Assembly (NCBI GenBank): GCA_029448655.1
Contig: JACCLO010000022.1
Coordinates: 124,001 to 188,000 of the forward strand
Source: Wolfiporia cocos
Lineage: Eukaryota; Basidiomycota; Agaricomycetes; Polyporales; Phaeolaceae
Direction of reading: 5' to 3'
DNA length: 64,000 bases
Both the position numbers and the translations under genes were made by a program. The notes under the pieces were generated by a model that was not told the origin of the DNA, did no database searches, and saw only the letters and a list, made by a program, of their open reading frames with translations. Below, piece by piece: positions 1 through 11,657 of this stretch (position 1 is its first letter; each line of letters opens with the position of its first letter).

Positions 1-849
1 AAGTTGGTTATGTACAAGGACCCTGTGCATCAGAAGAAACCAGAGCCTCAACCAGAAATGGTCGACGGCGAAGAACTATGGGAAGTCGAGAAGATCTTAG
101 ATCATCGTCTCCGCGCAGGAAGAATTGAATACAGAATCCGATGGAAAGGATTCGGTATCAATGACGACTCCTGGGTACGTGAAGCGGATCTCGACACGGC
201 ATACGACATTCTGCAGGAATACAATGTTCCCCTCAGGCGATCAGCTAGAAGGAAAGAAGCAGTTCACGTCTTCGACTCTGACAGCGACGACTGGGAAGCC
301 AACAAATGCACGTGGCCAGACGACTGGCCGCAGTATCGGGAGGAATTTGCGAAGGACCCTAAGCAGCGCATGGTTAGACACCCCAATGGGGGATGGATGT
401 CAGCTGACATCAACCAAAACGCGGACTTGAAAATCGTAGTCGGTGAAGGCGGACGAATGCCGGAAAAAGGAACTAAGGACTCAGTCGGTTTCGACCTGTA
501 CACTGCAACAGGCAATGTTCTGCCAGCCCACGGGCAGACAGAATACAACTCCAAACTGAAAATCCAAGTACCTTTTGGCACTTACGGACGCATCGCCCCC
601 CGCTCTAGTCTCGCCCGAAAAGGCATAGACGTAATGGGTGGCGTTATCGACCACGATTACCAAGGCGAAGTAATCATTATTCTCCGAAATCACTCCGACA
701 TATCTATTGATATCCGGGCCGGAGATAAGATTGCCCAGCTTATCTGCGAAGTTGCTAAGGACCCGCATATTACGCTACACGGAAAATCTTACTTTGAAAA
801 GATTAAATCCGAACGCGGCACTGGTGGATTCGGCTCCACAGGAAAGTAA
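1..849 (+). CDS. Family B element B0: Pol C-terminal part (chromodomain, linker, dUTPase), cut by window start
   Basis: This is the tail of a Ty3/Gypsy Pol polyprotein; the reading frame is open from base 1, so the 5' part lies outside the window. The first residues match the end of the integrase region of copy B2. A chromodomain follows (aromatic and hydrophobic core with EELWEVEKILDHR and RIRWKGFG, about residues 25-75). Next is a linker with the WPDDWPQY motif, then a dUTPase domain with all five motifs: VGFDLY, PRSSLA, GVIDHDYQGE, GDKIAQLI and RGTGGFGSTG. In the family, the chromodomain is thought to steer integration to particular chromatin, and a dUTPase would keep dUTP low during reverse transcription. 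Compared with B2 this copy lacks nine residues between chromodomain and linker (an in-frame 27-base deletion near base 222). Stop TAA is at 847-849, 39 bases before the LTR. Confidence 0.9.
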   Translation, partial: KLVMYKDPVHQKKPEPQPEMVDGEELWEVEKILDHRLRAGRIEYRIRWKGFGINDDSWVREADLDTAYDILQEYNVPLRRSARRKEAVHVFDSDSDDWEANKCTWPDDWPQYREEFAKDPKQRMVRHPNGGWMSADINQNADLKIVVGEGGRMPEKGTKDSVGFDLYTATGNVLPAHGQTEYNSKLKIQVPFGTYGRIAPRSSLARKGIDVMGGVIDHDYQGEVIIILRNHSDISIDIRAGDKIAQLICEVAKDPHITLHGKSYFEKIKSERGTGGFGSTGK

Positions 850-876
850 TTGTTCCATTAGGGACAATGAAACCTG

Positions 877-888
877 AAGAGGGGGTAA
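877..888 (+). other. Polypurine tract of B0
   Basis: AAGAGGGGGTAA sits directly before the 3' LTR. A purine run here is the usual primer for plus-strand DNA synthesis in LTR retrotransposons. The same sequence precedes the 3' LTR of B2. Confidence 0.8.
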
Positions 889-1587
889 TGTCACAGATTT
901 GGGACATGCCACTATTTTTCCCGTATTTGTACCTATTTATCTGGTATTTCTACGACCTTGTAGACATTTACGCTGCTAAGCGCCCATCTACACGTACACT
1001 CAACCAAACAACACGTACACAACCCGGTATACGTCCACCTGTCATAACAACACGTACATAACACGCTCGTACGCGTCAATGACTCAGCGGACTAACCTCC
1101 GGTGTCACGCGCCTTACTCATATCCCGATACCGGGCTATGTCAGTACAATTGGATAAGCGGTCCGCTCGTTATCACATGCCCATGCCCTTACGATTACTC
1201 ATATCCCGATACCGGTATATAAGAATCACATGCATGGCTTACTAACGTAGCTACAGCCACTTCCACAACATGGACCTACGGTCCAAACAAACGTTCTTAC
1301 TGGTGCAGCCATTACCGGCGCACATGGTCTATTGTAGTTTACGACTTAGCTGTATTAGTTACGTCTGCGCACAGACCGTCTTCATGTTTGGCTCCCTTAC
1401 TGGTAACCAAACAAAGCATGTATATAAGTAGGGCTATCACTGCGGATAAGCCTTAGATTTGTTCTCTGCATCTGCATAGTTGCATATCACTTCTACTTGC
1501 GCCTACCAGCTCCCTCACCAACCTTCAAGCAACCCTTCAAGTCGCCTTATCAGGTTATAGTGTGAGTCCCACAACTGGTTTGTGTCA
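889..1587 (+). repeat. Family B 3' LTR (B0)
   Basis: This 699-base LTR starts TGTCACAGATTTGGG and ends TTTGTGTCA. It matches the B2 LTR (34759-35456) and the B1 LTR (57025-57724). It contains ATATCCCGATACCGG twice (near 1122 and 1205), a TATATAA box near 1420 and the sequence AGATTTGTTCT downstream, which is the predicted RNA start and self-primer. A consensus 5' splice site GTGAGT lies at 1562-1567 near the LTR end. Confidence 0.92.
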
Positions 1588-2054
1588 CTTGGTTGTCTTA
1601 TCGTTCGCCCAGCACGGCATCGATAATAATGTCCCGTAGCATATTCAGATATACATCCCTAACAAGGATGGACAACACCTAGGTCTCTTGAAGCAACGCC
1701 ACAAAGGGAGTTGAATCCTTGTCCCATTGAAGCACAACAGGATGTTCTGAAAGTTCAGCTGATGCAGGCTGAGCATCACGTACGATGGAGAAGGGATGGA
1801 AGAGGTCCTCGTGATTTCCACGCCAAACAATCTCATGGAATCTCACTAGAGAGCCATCATACAAATTATTGTTAGGGTTAACATGCTCTGCACCACTGTA
1901 TCCTCACATAGAGACCAGCATGTTGACGAAGCAGATATGGAGAGCACTGAAGGTGTGGAGGGCATAGTCTTGCGTCTGGTAAATGCCGACGGAGTTTGAA
2001 TATCTGAGGACACATTTAACGTCTGGTGGCTTTTGTGTAGATGACCCCTCCACC
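1588..2054. other. Unrecognised non-coding stretch
   Basis: No convincing reading frame, RNA gene or known repeat was seen here. Only short spurious frames of about 60 codons occur. It is flanked by a family B LTR and a family C LTR. Confidence 0.4.
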
Positions 2055-2900
2055 TGTCACAGATTTATCTGGGGCTTACAGCATTTTTCCTACGATTATA
2101 GCAATTTATCCGGGATTTATACGTCTAACTACAAGTTATCTACGGGTTAACTCCCATTGCCATACAACAAGTCCTTAACTGGGCTTACTGCTTATGTCAG
2201 CGCTAAACACGCTACTAAGCAACCTTGACAACACATAACACGCTAGTCATAAGGCCTCACGGCATCGCATCATCATTGGTAACCATACGGTCCGGTATCC
2301 ACAACGCCTGCCTAGACTTAGCAACATCATAGCTACGTCACCGGTCTCACCCGTCAAGGCTAGACCAACTACATCATAAGGTCCTAGATCATAATGACAT
2401 CACGAGCACACCATGCTCGCACAACTATGGCACCATAGCGTAATAATAGCATCAAGGCTATATCACTACTGGATTGGCCCCTCGGCCTGTCCTCATGGAT
2501 TGGCACTTGCCAATCCCCGGGCTTCTGCCATCACGGTGTCGCCCAACCTCTGGACCTAGCCTCATGGCCTAGTCCATCACATGCCCCAGTAACCATCCGG
2601 TCCGGGCATAACACATGCTACGGTACCTGCTGGTCCAATAGCATTGCTACCTTGGCGTCTCGCCTTGGTCAGCACACAAGGTCCGACCAATAGCCATTAT
2701 ACCGCAAGGTATCAGCAATCGGCCTTTTCATATACCCGGGCTGCGCCCGCGTTCACAACAAGATAAGCACATAATCCCTCTACTACTATTGGTGTGGTCA
2801 TTAGGGCCCATCACGGCCATTGTAGATAAAGTCCAAACAAAGTAGATAAGATAAGCTTCGCCACTTGGCAAGGCCACATAACCCGTTACAGTCTGTGTCA
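2055..2900 (+). repeat. Family C solo LTR with internal deletion
   Basis: The start TGTCACAGATTTATCTGGGG and the following 800 bases match the complete family C LTR at 28975-29997. The copy jumps from the CCACATAACCC region directly to CAGTCTGTGTCA. It has therefore lost about 120-180 bases holding the TATA box and RNA start region. Flanks read CCACC and CCACT, a near-match to a 5-base target duplication. Confidence 0.75.
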
Positions 2901-4083
2901 CCACTTGATCGTGCATTGTCACGTTCACACGTCTAGCACGCTGCAATTGCACTGGCAATTGCCGATTATTACTTACTGCTGCTTCAATAACTCATGCTCT
3001 TTATATGCTATGGACAGATACTATGATAGTAGCTCAGACTCTGAAGTAACCAGTAACAAAGATGAAATGTGCCACATTGATGATGACTATGGAAGCTCTG
3101 ATTGCCCATAGAAAGGTTGCCAAGTCCATACTATGCTGATCCATAGATTCCATAATAGCTAAAACATGTTCAGCAATTTTTTCACTGCCTTCAGCCTCTA
3201 GCATTGCATGTAGTCACTGAGTATGCTCCTGCCAGTGTGAGCCGCCACCCAAGTCAGCTGGAATTCCGATATCCCTCATCTCAGAACAAATGTGAAGGCC
3301 TGCTATGCTCACACAGCTCTCATGATTGAGTGACAAGATCAAACTCATTCTTTGGTGATGGTAATGTCTGCCATGATCACATGATGTCAGTATACGGACA
3401 AAAGCTGCTTGAAAGGCATCTCAAGACACCACATTTGACATTGTTAGCAATACAGTTGACCTAGAAATCGAGGTGCTTCAGCCAATAATGTGTTCACTGC
3501 AAGCTGAATTATCCAAGGAGTCTCTGCTTGGCTTTAGCTATGCAGAGATGATCAAGCAAGTGAAGGTACTGGCATCCAAGACTTAGTTACTCCTTCATAG
3601 CGCTGCATATACCTCAAAGCAAGAGAAGCGGAACAAGCTAAAGGATCCTAGCGCAGTATTAATGAATAAATCTTTATACTTCTATGAGCTGTTCTGACAT
3701 TCTAGATGGTACATTATAATGATAATCTCCATGCTCTGTTATTCTCACTTGCACAAGCTCTGTAGGATGGTAAAGTTCATCAGCATCTACTTTCAAAGTT
3801 GTGGACTCTCTTCCATATCCTTCGATACTCTCCATGCTCTTGCATTCTGAAAGTACAAGCAGTGTGGCAACAGCATGATTGATCTCCTATGTGCTATCTG
3901 TTCTCACAAATGCTCCCGGCTTTGACTTTGATTTGTATCTGCAAAATAATTGACACAAGTCATAAGACTGGACTTATTATCAGAGATGTAAGGGGTTGTA
4001 GTCTAATAAGACAAGTGATAACAAGCTTAGGTTGTAAGCAGGTTGCAAATGAGGTGAATAGTTCTAAGGCAACTATACCTTAG
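2901..4083. other. Unrecognised non-coding stretch
   Basis: This is an AT-moderate region with no frame longer than about 70 codons and no similarity that I recognise. A short acidic frame near 3030-3110 (a DSSSDSE-type string) is not supported by anything else. Confidence 0.4.
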
Positions 4084-4573
4084 AGCATGCAGACCCACAG
4101 GTCCAAACCCACTTATTATAGCAATACTATTGGCTCACCATTACTGGTAACCACACGGTCATTGCAGATAGCGACTTAGCTGTACACCCTTACTGGTGTG
4201 CAGACCATTTTGCATTAAGGCAGGTTCCCTTCCTATGATTATATATGCTTCCCACATGTATATATACTAGGATCACACATAGTCGATCTTTAGTTCTATT
4301 CTTCTCGGCTGTGCGTTGAAGTTAACCCTCATGTGTGCTGCTTCTTTCTCTCTAGTCTCTCTTCCTCCCCTGGATCAGCTCAATCGATCTTGACTGTGGG
4401 TGCATGCGCCCCAGTTTACTTTATCCCTATCTCCTTACGTGCACACTTTGACTTCGTTGATCCTCTATGGCTATACCCTTGTCTTACTAGTCTGGTATCT
4501 TGTTGCACTGACCTGTTAGGCTTGGGCCCTAGGGGGCCTCTTGTGGGTGACAGCAGATGAGTATTCTGTGTCA
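4084..4573 (+). repeat. LTR remnant related to family C
   Basis: The right end is CTGTGTCA at 4573. A TATATATA box near 4256 is followed about 33 bases later by AGTTCTATTCTTCTCGGC, the same R-region sequence as in families C and F. The left boundary is not clear because the U3 part is degenerate, so the start given is approximate. Confidence 0.5.
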
Positions 4574-4629
4574 CAGCGTAGACCTATAATTCCTAAAATA
4601 CCCATGGTAAATGCCACAGAAACAATCTG

Positions 4630-5483
4630 TGACACCAATGAGTCATGTGCCCTAGCACCAGTAAGGGTGGCTGGGCTGTATCATGAGGGGTCACATTACC
4701 AGTAATGGTTGATGGACTGGCATAAGGCCCTATAGCCCAGTAATGGTGCTTGTCGCGAGGCTCACAGGCTGGTGAGGGACCCTAAACATATGCCCTGCTA
4801 CCATCAAGGGCATAGAACTCCAAGTGCATGCTACGTTGTTATAGCAGAGGCCGCTTCTAGGGGGTAACCAAGAAGCAGTAGTGGGTGTGCACACAGAGAG
4901 GATGTCGAGGGGCACTCTGGCCCTAGAATGACAATATTAGGACTGAGGTGCTAAGACCTTCAGTCCGGTATTTATGTACATGAGGCAGGCGTAGCTATTG
5001 AGCATCTACCTACCCTAATGTCATGGTCTGTGCGCCCTAGCGGCATCCGGACCATGTCATAGCCTGGTTGTAAAGCCTGGGCTTGGTATCTAAGTAACCC
5101 AGGCCCCAGTAATGGGATCTGGTGAACTCATATGCCCACAGACACCTTGTCAGGTGCTGGGCACTAGTCATTGTAGATCAGGTGCTGCTACGCAGTCACC
5201 TGTCTATGCGTTGTGGTCATGTGTCTACCCATTGACCGTGTACCTAAGGCCCTACGCGTTCAGTAAGGGGCACATGGGTGGCTAGAAGCCTGGGCTTCAA
5301 GGGGGCGCCCTTGTGCCCGTATTGTAGGGGAATGTCATGTAATTGGCCTAAATAAGAGGAAATGAGGAGATACTCACTTTCTTGTGACAGTGCTATGGGC
5401 ACGGCATAAGGGTTGTTAGGCCAGTAATGGCCATAACGTAAGGTAGAATAAAGAGAAACATGTCAACAGATGAATCTGTGACA
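4630..5483 (-). repeat. Family D LTR (solo or remnant)
   Basis: Read on the minus strand the segment starts TGTCACAGATTCATC at 5483 and ends TTGGTGTCA at 4630 (about 854 bases). It contains a TATA-like sequence CATGTACATAAATA and several CCATTACTGG motifs common to the LTRs in this window. A second, opposite-strand copy of its central part is at 8366-8655. No target duplication was found. Confidence 0.55.
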
Positions 5484-5689
5484 CTCAAACCATGCATATA
5501 AAAGAAGTGCCATATGCAATGAATGTGTGATGGATGCAATACTCAAGCAGCTTGAATTAAGACCCTGGAGCACTGCAAACACCTTGCACTGTCTGCAATA
5601 CTGCCTTGGATTGGTGACCCACTTACAACATCTTCGACTCATGAGCTTCAGTTCTTTCACTCTGAGGACATGAATTTTTGGGAGTGGCA

Positions 5690-6830
5690 TTCATTTCTTG
5701 TGCATATACCTGGCTGGTTCCACATTGTAATGACTTTTGCTCAGTCTCTGCATGCTCAGTACTACAGCTCTCAAAGTGGATGGGGTCCTGCATGGGCTTA
5801 GGAATCTAAGGTGCTGATTAGGCAGCTGCAGGTTCAGGTGGATCTGACAGTACTGCATGAGGTACCACTTGTAGATGGGTAGATGAAGCTCTAACGGGAT
5901 TGTAAGACTCAGACTCAGACTCTGACATGGGATCACACCAGTAAATCGCAGCACACTCAGCCTTGCATACTGTGCCAATTGTCATTTGCAGAATTCTCAG
6001 GCTCATTGTGTACATGATCAGGGTTGGTATTAGTATGAGAAGCTATGTGGGGGATTGGCATGGAATGATGGTGTGGAATGATGGGGGTGTGTGTGGATAA
6101 GGAGGATATTCCTGGTATCCAGGGTACAATGTACCCCATTGTGAATGCATATTGGTGAGTGCTCATTCCAACGGTGTGCGTACTCCTCTGCTGTGAACCG
6201 TGGTAACTCGGCCTGTCTCTCATGTTCTGCTTCTTCTTGTCTCCTCACCTCTTCCACTTCTCACTGCCGGTGCTCCCCTTTCTTTGCCTTCTTGGCTGCT
6301 GATTCTTGAGTATGTGTATCTCAAGTATGCCTTGTCAAGCTTGTGGACAATTGAAAGGACAGCTTCACCATATGTCTCTGCTAGATCCCAGTCATATAGT
6401 TCATGCCGGACATCCTCTATTGTCTCGTATGTGGGTCATCTTTGAAACCTTCTTGAGTATGCTCTCAGGTGTCACAACATCTATGTCAAAGTATGTGTCA
6501 TGATAGGACTTCCTGTAGACTCTTTGGCACCATCATTTTAGAGCATCCATGCACTTCTTGCAATGCTTGGCCCGGCGATCTCCTTGGCCTTTCAGATGTC
6601 TTTGCTTTCTTTTTGATATGTCCAATCTTGCAGTCTCTGAGTCTTCATCCACTGTCAGCATCTGGCTGCACCCTAGAGCTACGAGCTCTCACATTTCTTG
6701 CATCACTTGTATCATTTCTGCCTCAGCAGTGGTAAGCACTGCATCTGTGTCACCAGCATGCTTCCTCATACAGGCATCACAGCAAAAGACTGTGACACAT
6801 GCTACTTCTCAGACTAGAGCCCGGGGCAAT
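5690..6830 (-). pseudogene. Degraded protein-coding remnant, unknown
   Basis: Several minus-strand frames succeed one another with breaks between them. One run, on the minus strand at about 6030-6257, reads EEVRRQEEAEHERQAELPR and continues into an AEEYAHRW stretch, followed by a proline- and histidine-rich tail. Another frame upstream contains a RRAKHCKKCMDAL-like string. The composition suggests a once-coding, multi-copy fungal gene now broken by frameshifts. I do not recognise the family. It could also be chance open frame in a repeat. Confidence 0.25.
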
Positions 6831-7079
6831 GTGATTCACACAAGGGCGCATTGCGATCCAGGATAGATGAGGTGTAAAATGGCCAGGACAATCTGAGGTG
6901 CTACCTGGACTGTCAGCCCATTATATGTGTTTCCACTGTATGTACATGTTTGTACTATGGGCTGGTAATGGAATTGGTGCGGGAGTGGCTGTGTCTGCTA
7001 TATGCTAGATGGCTATATGCTAAGATGGCCATAGCGACATAGCGGGTTGTGCCCAGGTCGGAGTGGGTTGCCAATCTGT

Positions 7080-7390
7080 CAGGTTGTGATTGTGATGGTT
7101 GTCGATCGGGGGTTCTGCCGGTAATAGCATGGCATAGTGTCCTTTGATTGGTGGTTCTCGCTGATCAGGACGCATGCTGGTAATGGGGGGGCTAATGGTC
7201 CGTGATCGGTGGTTCTCTAGCGATTGGGGACCTGGCCGGTAATGGCGATCAGTGACGTATGGCGATCAGTGGTTCTCTAGTGATCAGTGACATCATGGCA
7301 TAGCCCTTGACTGGTGGCCCTTGTTAGTCGGCGATGTAGTGGGTCAGCCCTTGACTGGTGGTTCTCGTCGGTTGGCACGGGCTTTGTAGG
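7080..7390 (+). repeat. Degenerate tandem repeat
   Basis: Variants of a unit holding GATCxGTGGTTCTC and GGTAATGG recur five or six times at irregular spacing of roughly 50-70 bases. Copies are too diverged for a fixed period. No gene is seen here or in the flanks at 6870-7080 and 7390-7920. Confidence 0.4.
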
Positions 7391-7929
7391 TTTAAAGCCC
7401 CTGCTGGCCACATCATAGTACATGCCTGTAATGGCAGGTAGTCTGTGGCCAGTGATGGCCAGGTTAGAGTCTGTGCCAATAATGGTGGATGTTCGTTGGA
7501 GATGGGAGGCATTTGGAGATTGGTTGCTTGGGTGGATGTGGCCTTGTGTGCTAGTGAGTCGGGACATTGTTGTGAGCTAATGAGTTGGTGGTGTCCTTGG
7601 CGGTGGATGGTTGGTTAGTTTAGGTGTGCCGCATGGCTCATCATGCTCATTATGCTCTATGCTCCATCCTGCTCGTGTGGCTTCACAACTTGAGACATTT
7701 GGACTGGACGATGGAGTTACGGCTTAGGTTCTGGGTGTGGCCGGTGATGCTTGTAGGTTCGAGTAGCTAGTGCCTTGGTGGTTTGTGGTTGTGGGGCTTT
7801 TACTAGTTACAGCATCAGGTTCCAGCTTTGGGAGTGCTCTTTGGAGGTGTGACCCAGGAATCCTGCCTGAGGCTGGTGTCTCATATTGAGGGTGCACGTT
7901 CGGCCTGGGTCACCACACCAGACTAGCAT

Positions 7930-8365
7930 ACATAATCACAGCAGCAGAGGTTAAGGATGGAAGAGGGACATGCCCCAATGGTACATTGATAAGTCCGAGG
8001 GGAACACCTCAGACTTATGAGTGTTAAGTACATGCAATGCCACACACTACTACATAAAAGATTGCCCTAAAGCAGTGCCTATGACACAACAACTCAACTC
8101 AGATTTTGTCGTCAAGGCTGAACATTGGCATAGTCGCATAGAGTTACCCAAGCTCAGCAGACTAGCACACATTGACATTAAGATTAACGCAGGCGAGGGA
8201 GTCGAGTTGAGGGCCTAAGCCCAAAGATCGAGATTATTAGTTTTGAGAGTAAGTCTCAGAACGTCCTTGGCATATATACATGCCCCGACCCAACTACACC
8301 AAGCCTACCCTAAGGGAGGAGGGACCGTGCGGAGAATGTAGGTAACAAGACATGTCACTGTGACA
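7930..8365 (-). repeat. LTR remnant related to family E
   Basis: Read on the minus strand it starts TGTCACAGTGACATG at 8365. It holds a CATGTATATATGCC TATA region followed by a GTTCTGAGxCTTACTC hairpin and CTAATAATCTC, matching the R region of the family E LTR at 12299-12783. The far end is uncertain. Confidence 0.45.
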
Positions 8366-8655
8366 TTAGGTCTGTGCGCTAGAGACGTGTGTACTGTGGA
8401 ATGATTAAGTAACATTGTCACAAGAAAGTACATTGCCTCTTATTTCCAATGTTACATGGTGTTTCCCCTAGAGTATGAGCCTAAGGGCGCCCCCTTAAAG
8501 CCCTTAGGGCTTGTAGCCACCCTCGCACCCATTACTGGACATGTAGGGCCTTAGGTACACGGTCAATAGATAGACACATGACCAGGATGCGTAGGCAGGT
8601 GACTGCATAGGCGGGACCTGCCTATACTTATATACCCTGCTAAGCCCTTATGGCT
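8366..8655 (+). repeat. Family D LTR remnant
   Basis: The segment is colinear with the reverse complement of 4985-5483. Shared landmarks are GTCACAAGAAAGT, GGGCGCCCCCTT and CCTTAGGTACACGGTCAAT. It ends near a TATATA region at about 8630. The edges are not defined. Confidence 0.5.
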
Positions 8656-9867
8656 TAGCAGCTTTGGTTACTATCAGCCAGACCCCTTCTCAGTCTATGC
8701 CCCAGCTCTGGCAGGGTGCACAGACCATTATTTTCGGCTGCTTGCATCCAATCATGTCTTTTTCGATTTGGTACTGCAAGTTTGATTTTCTCGCCTGCTC
8801 TGCACCCCCAAATGAGCTCATCAAAAGCCTCACCTTATCCAGTGTCTATCGCAATTCGTACTGGTGCAGTGCAGGACTCCCCACTGAAAGAAGGATCTTC
8901 CAACAGACTCAGGAACTTCAAGAGAGAAACTAGGCCATGAGCAGCAGATAAAGGCCTTAAACATGCAAGAGAAGATGCCAAGATCACCTGCATATGATAT
9001 CAATGAGCTACCTTGTACTTTGATCAAAAAGTGATATCATCAGTTTTGCATATATTTGTGCATGCCAAGGATATCTGAGTAGAACACGACAGATAAGCGT
9101 TTTATCTCATGTTCTTGTTCATAACACTTGAATGCACTTCAATCATCAGTTAATCCAATGACGACATGCTCTGGTATGCCAGACCGATTAGCCTGTGAAG
9201 GCTCTTTCTGTTTTACCTGCAATAATGCCTTCTCCTTGAGACCTGTTAGCTGGCATGTACTGCATTTGCTCCTCAAATTTCACAGATGGCCAATGCCCCA
9301 ATCTCTTTGTCTTTATTCTCATTTAAATTTATGACCAGAGGTGCAGCATGATTATCAGTGGTGAATTGGCTATGGGTGCAGTGAGTTGGCCTGCTCTTGT
9401 AGATGATCAAGCATTGGTGGTGGTGGGGAAGACCGGTCTGCAGGGCTCTTAAAGCCTGGAGGGAAAGCCTTGTTTGTTAAAGTATAGCTTGCTGTAAGGC
9501 TATTCACCTTGTCAGATCCATACCACTCACAGTACCTCAAAAGAATGCCAAGACCTCACAGAAGGCCCATCCGCCCCAGTGCCTGCCATATCACAAACTG
9601 ACTTGCCGGGTGTGGATGCTATATCTACACGACACCACCCTCATCTACACCACACCAAAGGCGTAAGTTCATGTGTCTTCAACTCTCCTTTACTCTCAGG
9701 CCTGCTTCAGCTTCGTGCCAGCCATCCCAGGTAGGCGTGCTTTCACTGCCCTTGGCTTCATGCCGGGTGGTTGCTAGCTCATGGTTCCTTTCGCGTGGCT
9801 TCGACTTTCTGCCAGACTGCTTACTTCACCTTTGCTGATATACTACTGCTGGGATTACTAGCAGACG
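8656..9867. other. Unrecognised stretch, possible 5' flank of the gene remnant at 9868
   Basis: Only frames of up to about 90 codons occur and none is recognisable. The part from 9660 to 9860 has pyrimidine-rich runs with GTAAGT- and CAG-type signals. It may be the untranslated or intronic 5' part of the next gene. Confidence 0.3.
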
Positions 9868-11657
9868 ATGTTCTCAATTCCCAATGCTGAAGTGTGCCAT
9901 TTTGAATTGCATGCCCAACAAGGGCGTCCTGAAGGTAGGAATGTTTTTATTCAAATTTTGTGCTTGCTAACACTTCCCAGATCCGTTTTTGTTTATGGAT
10001 GCGAGGCTTGCTCAATATCTCGCTGATGACAACCTTGTCATCATGACGCCCAACGCCGATATCTTACCCTCCATCAACCTCACACAAGTCGAGGTTATCA
10101 TGCGTTCAGAAGGCCACTATGGAAGCGTGGACTACCTCCTGTGGCCCCAAAAATTCATCGCCGATGCCCCATACCTCACTGTCATTCTGCACATTTCACG
10201 TAGTACGTGACACCTGCTAGCCTTCGCTTGGTTCTCCCCCCGCTGTGAATGGTCACGGTCCATCAAGTGACAACACTGATGCTCGTTCTCAACCAACAAG
10301 AACGGTCCATTGCTCAACTCTGCGACCGTCCATGCAGTGAGGCTCGTGTTGACATCCCCAGTCATCTACTTACACTAGCCAAGGCAACACCACACCACTA
10401 TGCAGGACCTTGCTCAATGGCTATTCAGCGTACTGTCTACATATGCTGATTTCTACAAAACATATCAGCTGTTCCAGCAGCACCAGATAGAAAATTTTGT
10501 GTTGCTTGACTTTGTTCTGCATTTCCTCCCACATATGTAACACAAGACAATCCTCACTTGATAGTTTGCTTGAGGTTGCGAGGTTAAGAGAGTAGTGAGC
10601 AGGATACGTTGAGTTGTTAACTCGTAGTATGAATGCAATCAATAGAACTGAGCCAATAGCACTCAGCAAGGCCAGTAGATATACATGAAATATAAGACCC
10701 CTAATAGTCTTATTAGATAATACTAATGTCCATACTCACATGTACAAGTCCCCAGAGACCTAAGTACTGAGTGATATGCATTAAAAGGATATACCGATCA
10801 ATACTGGGATATAGAAAGGTGGCAGACACCACACAAATAGCATATAGTGCGCATTGTCATTAGTAATCAAGGGCATGACTAAAGCCCATTCTGCTGACAT
10901 ATAGAGGTGACTGCTACAGACAAGAATGTCCAATTGGCTGTAACTATACGTGTGACTTTATGGAAACCTCCATAGATAAGATAACGTGTTACTAGGAAAC
11001 AATAATGCGGCCATCATACGGCTTGTATCAAAAGATATGTCACCAACCAAGATAAGCTACTTATTGGTATAGAAAGTGAAAGTTGAGATAAATTGGTAGA
11101 AATACCAGAAAAATAGTAGAAAATAGTAGGAAATTAGCAAATTCTTGTGACAATATGCTATACGACCCACACCAGACCAGTGTAGCCCAGTCCATTGATA
11201 ACACTCTGATCAGTGCCATATCTGACGACAACAAGGCAGTTGCACGGTTGTGTTGCATGGGTGTTCCAGTTTGGTACATGCGGCCCCGCAACCACATGTT
11301 ATTGTTGCACCGTATACAATTGGTCATCCCATTGCAACATCCTCCTCCTGAAATCAATGAGGACTTCATCCTTGATGACCACAAAGTACTGACACAGCTC
11401 ATTTATCACGGTCCACCTGGCATGGCTCAATTGGCTGCGATATGCCCTTCACCTCTATCTTTCATTGAGACTTCACCTGAGACTGCAACACCAGCTCTGT
11501 CCAGTGCCTCATCTGGTCCTTCATCATCACAAACCAACATCTACTATCGTCCAACAGGTAGGTCTACATTTTCTCCCACTATTTCTCACATTGATCGCAA
11601 CATAGGGATTTCTCACCTCCTCCGGGTGATGGGGACAGGGCTGCATGCATCAAGTTG
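9868..11657 (+). pseudogene. Multi-exon host-like gene remnant, interrupted by a solo LTR
   Basis: An ATG at 9868 opens a 22-codon exon ending at 9934. A 46-base intron (GTAGGA to CCCAG, with TGCTAAC branch-type sequence) separates it from a second exon at 9981-10210, in frame across the junction. A second likely intron is 10337-10383. A further exon starts near 10384 and runs through MQDLAQWLFSVLSTYADFYK. The frame is cut by a solo LTR at 10538-11152. Removing the LTR and one ATATG target copy restores one continuous frame to about 11557, where another intron-like GTAGGT segment begins. Beyond this frames do not join cleanly, although a GTGAGT to GCTAG intron (11676-11729) and short exon-like pieces continue to about 11830. 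I do not recognise the protein family. The gene is inactive as it stands; the exact model is tentative. Confidence 0.45.
10538..11152 (-). repeat. Old family A solo LTR with ATATG target duplication
   Basis: The minus strand reads TGTCACAAGAATT at 11152 and ends CTTGTGTTA at 10538. It aligns over its length to the A3 LTR with many substitutions, so it is old. ATATG occurs at 10533-10537 and 11153-11157. No internal element sequence is present, so it is a solo LTR left by recombination. It lies inside an exon of the surrounding gene remnant. Confidence 0.88.

Noticed and set aside
7080..7390. A CRISPR-like array
   Set aside because: Units are degenerate, unevenly spaced and in a eukaryotic context, with no constant repeat.
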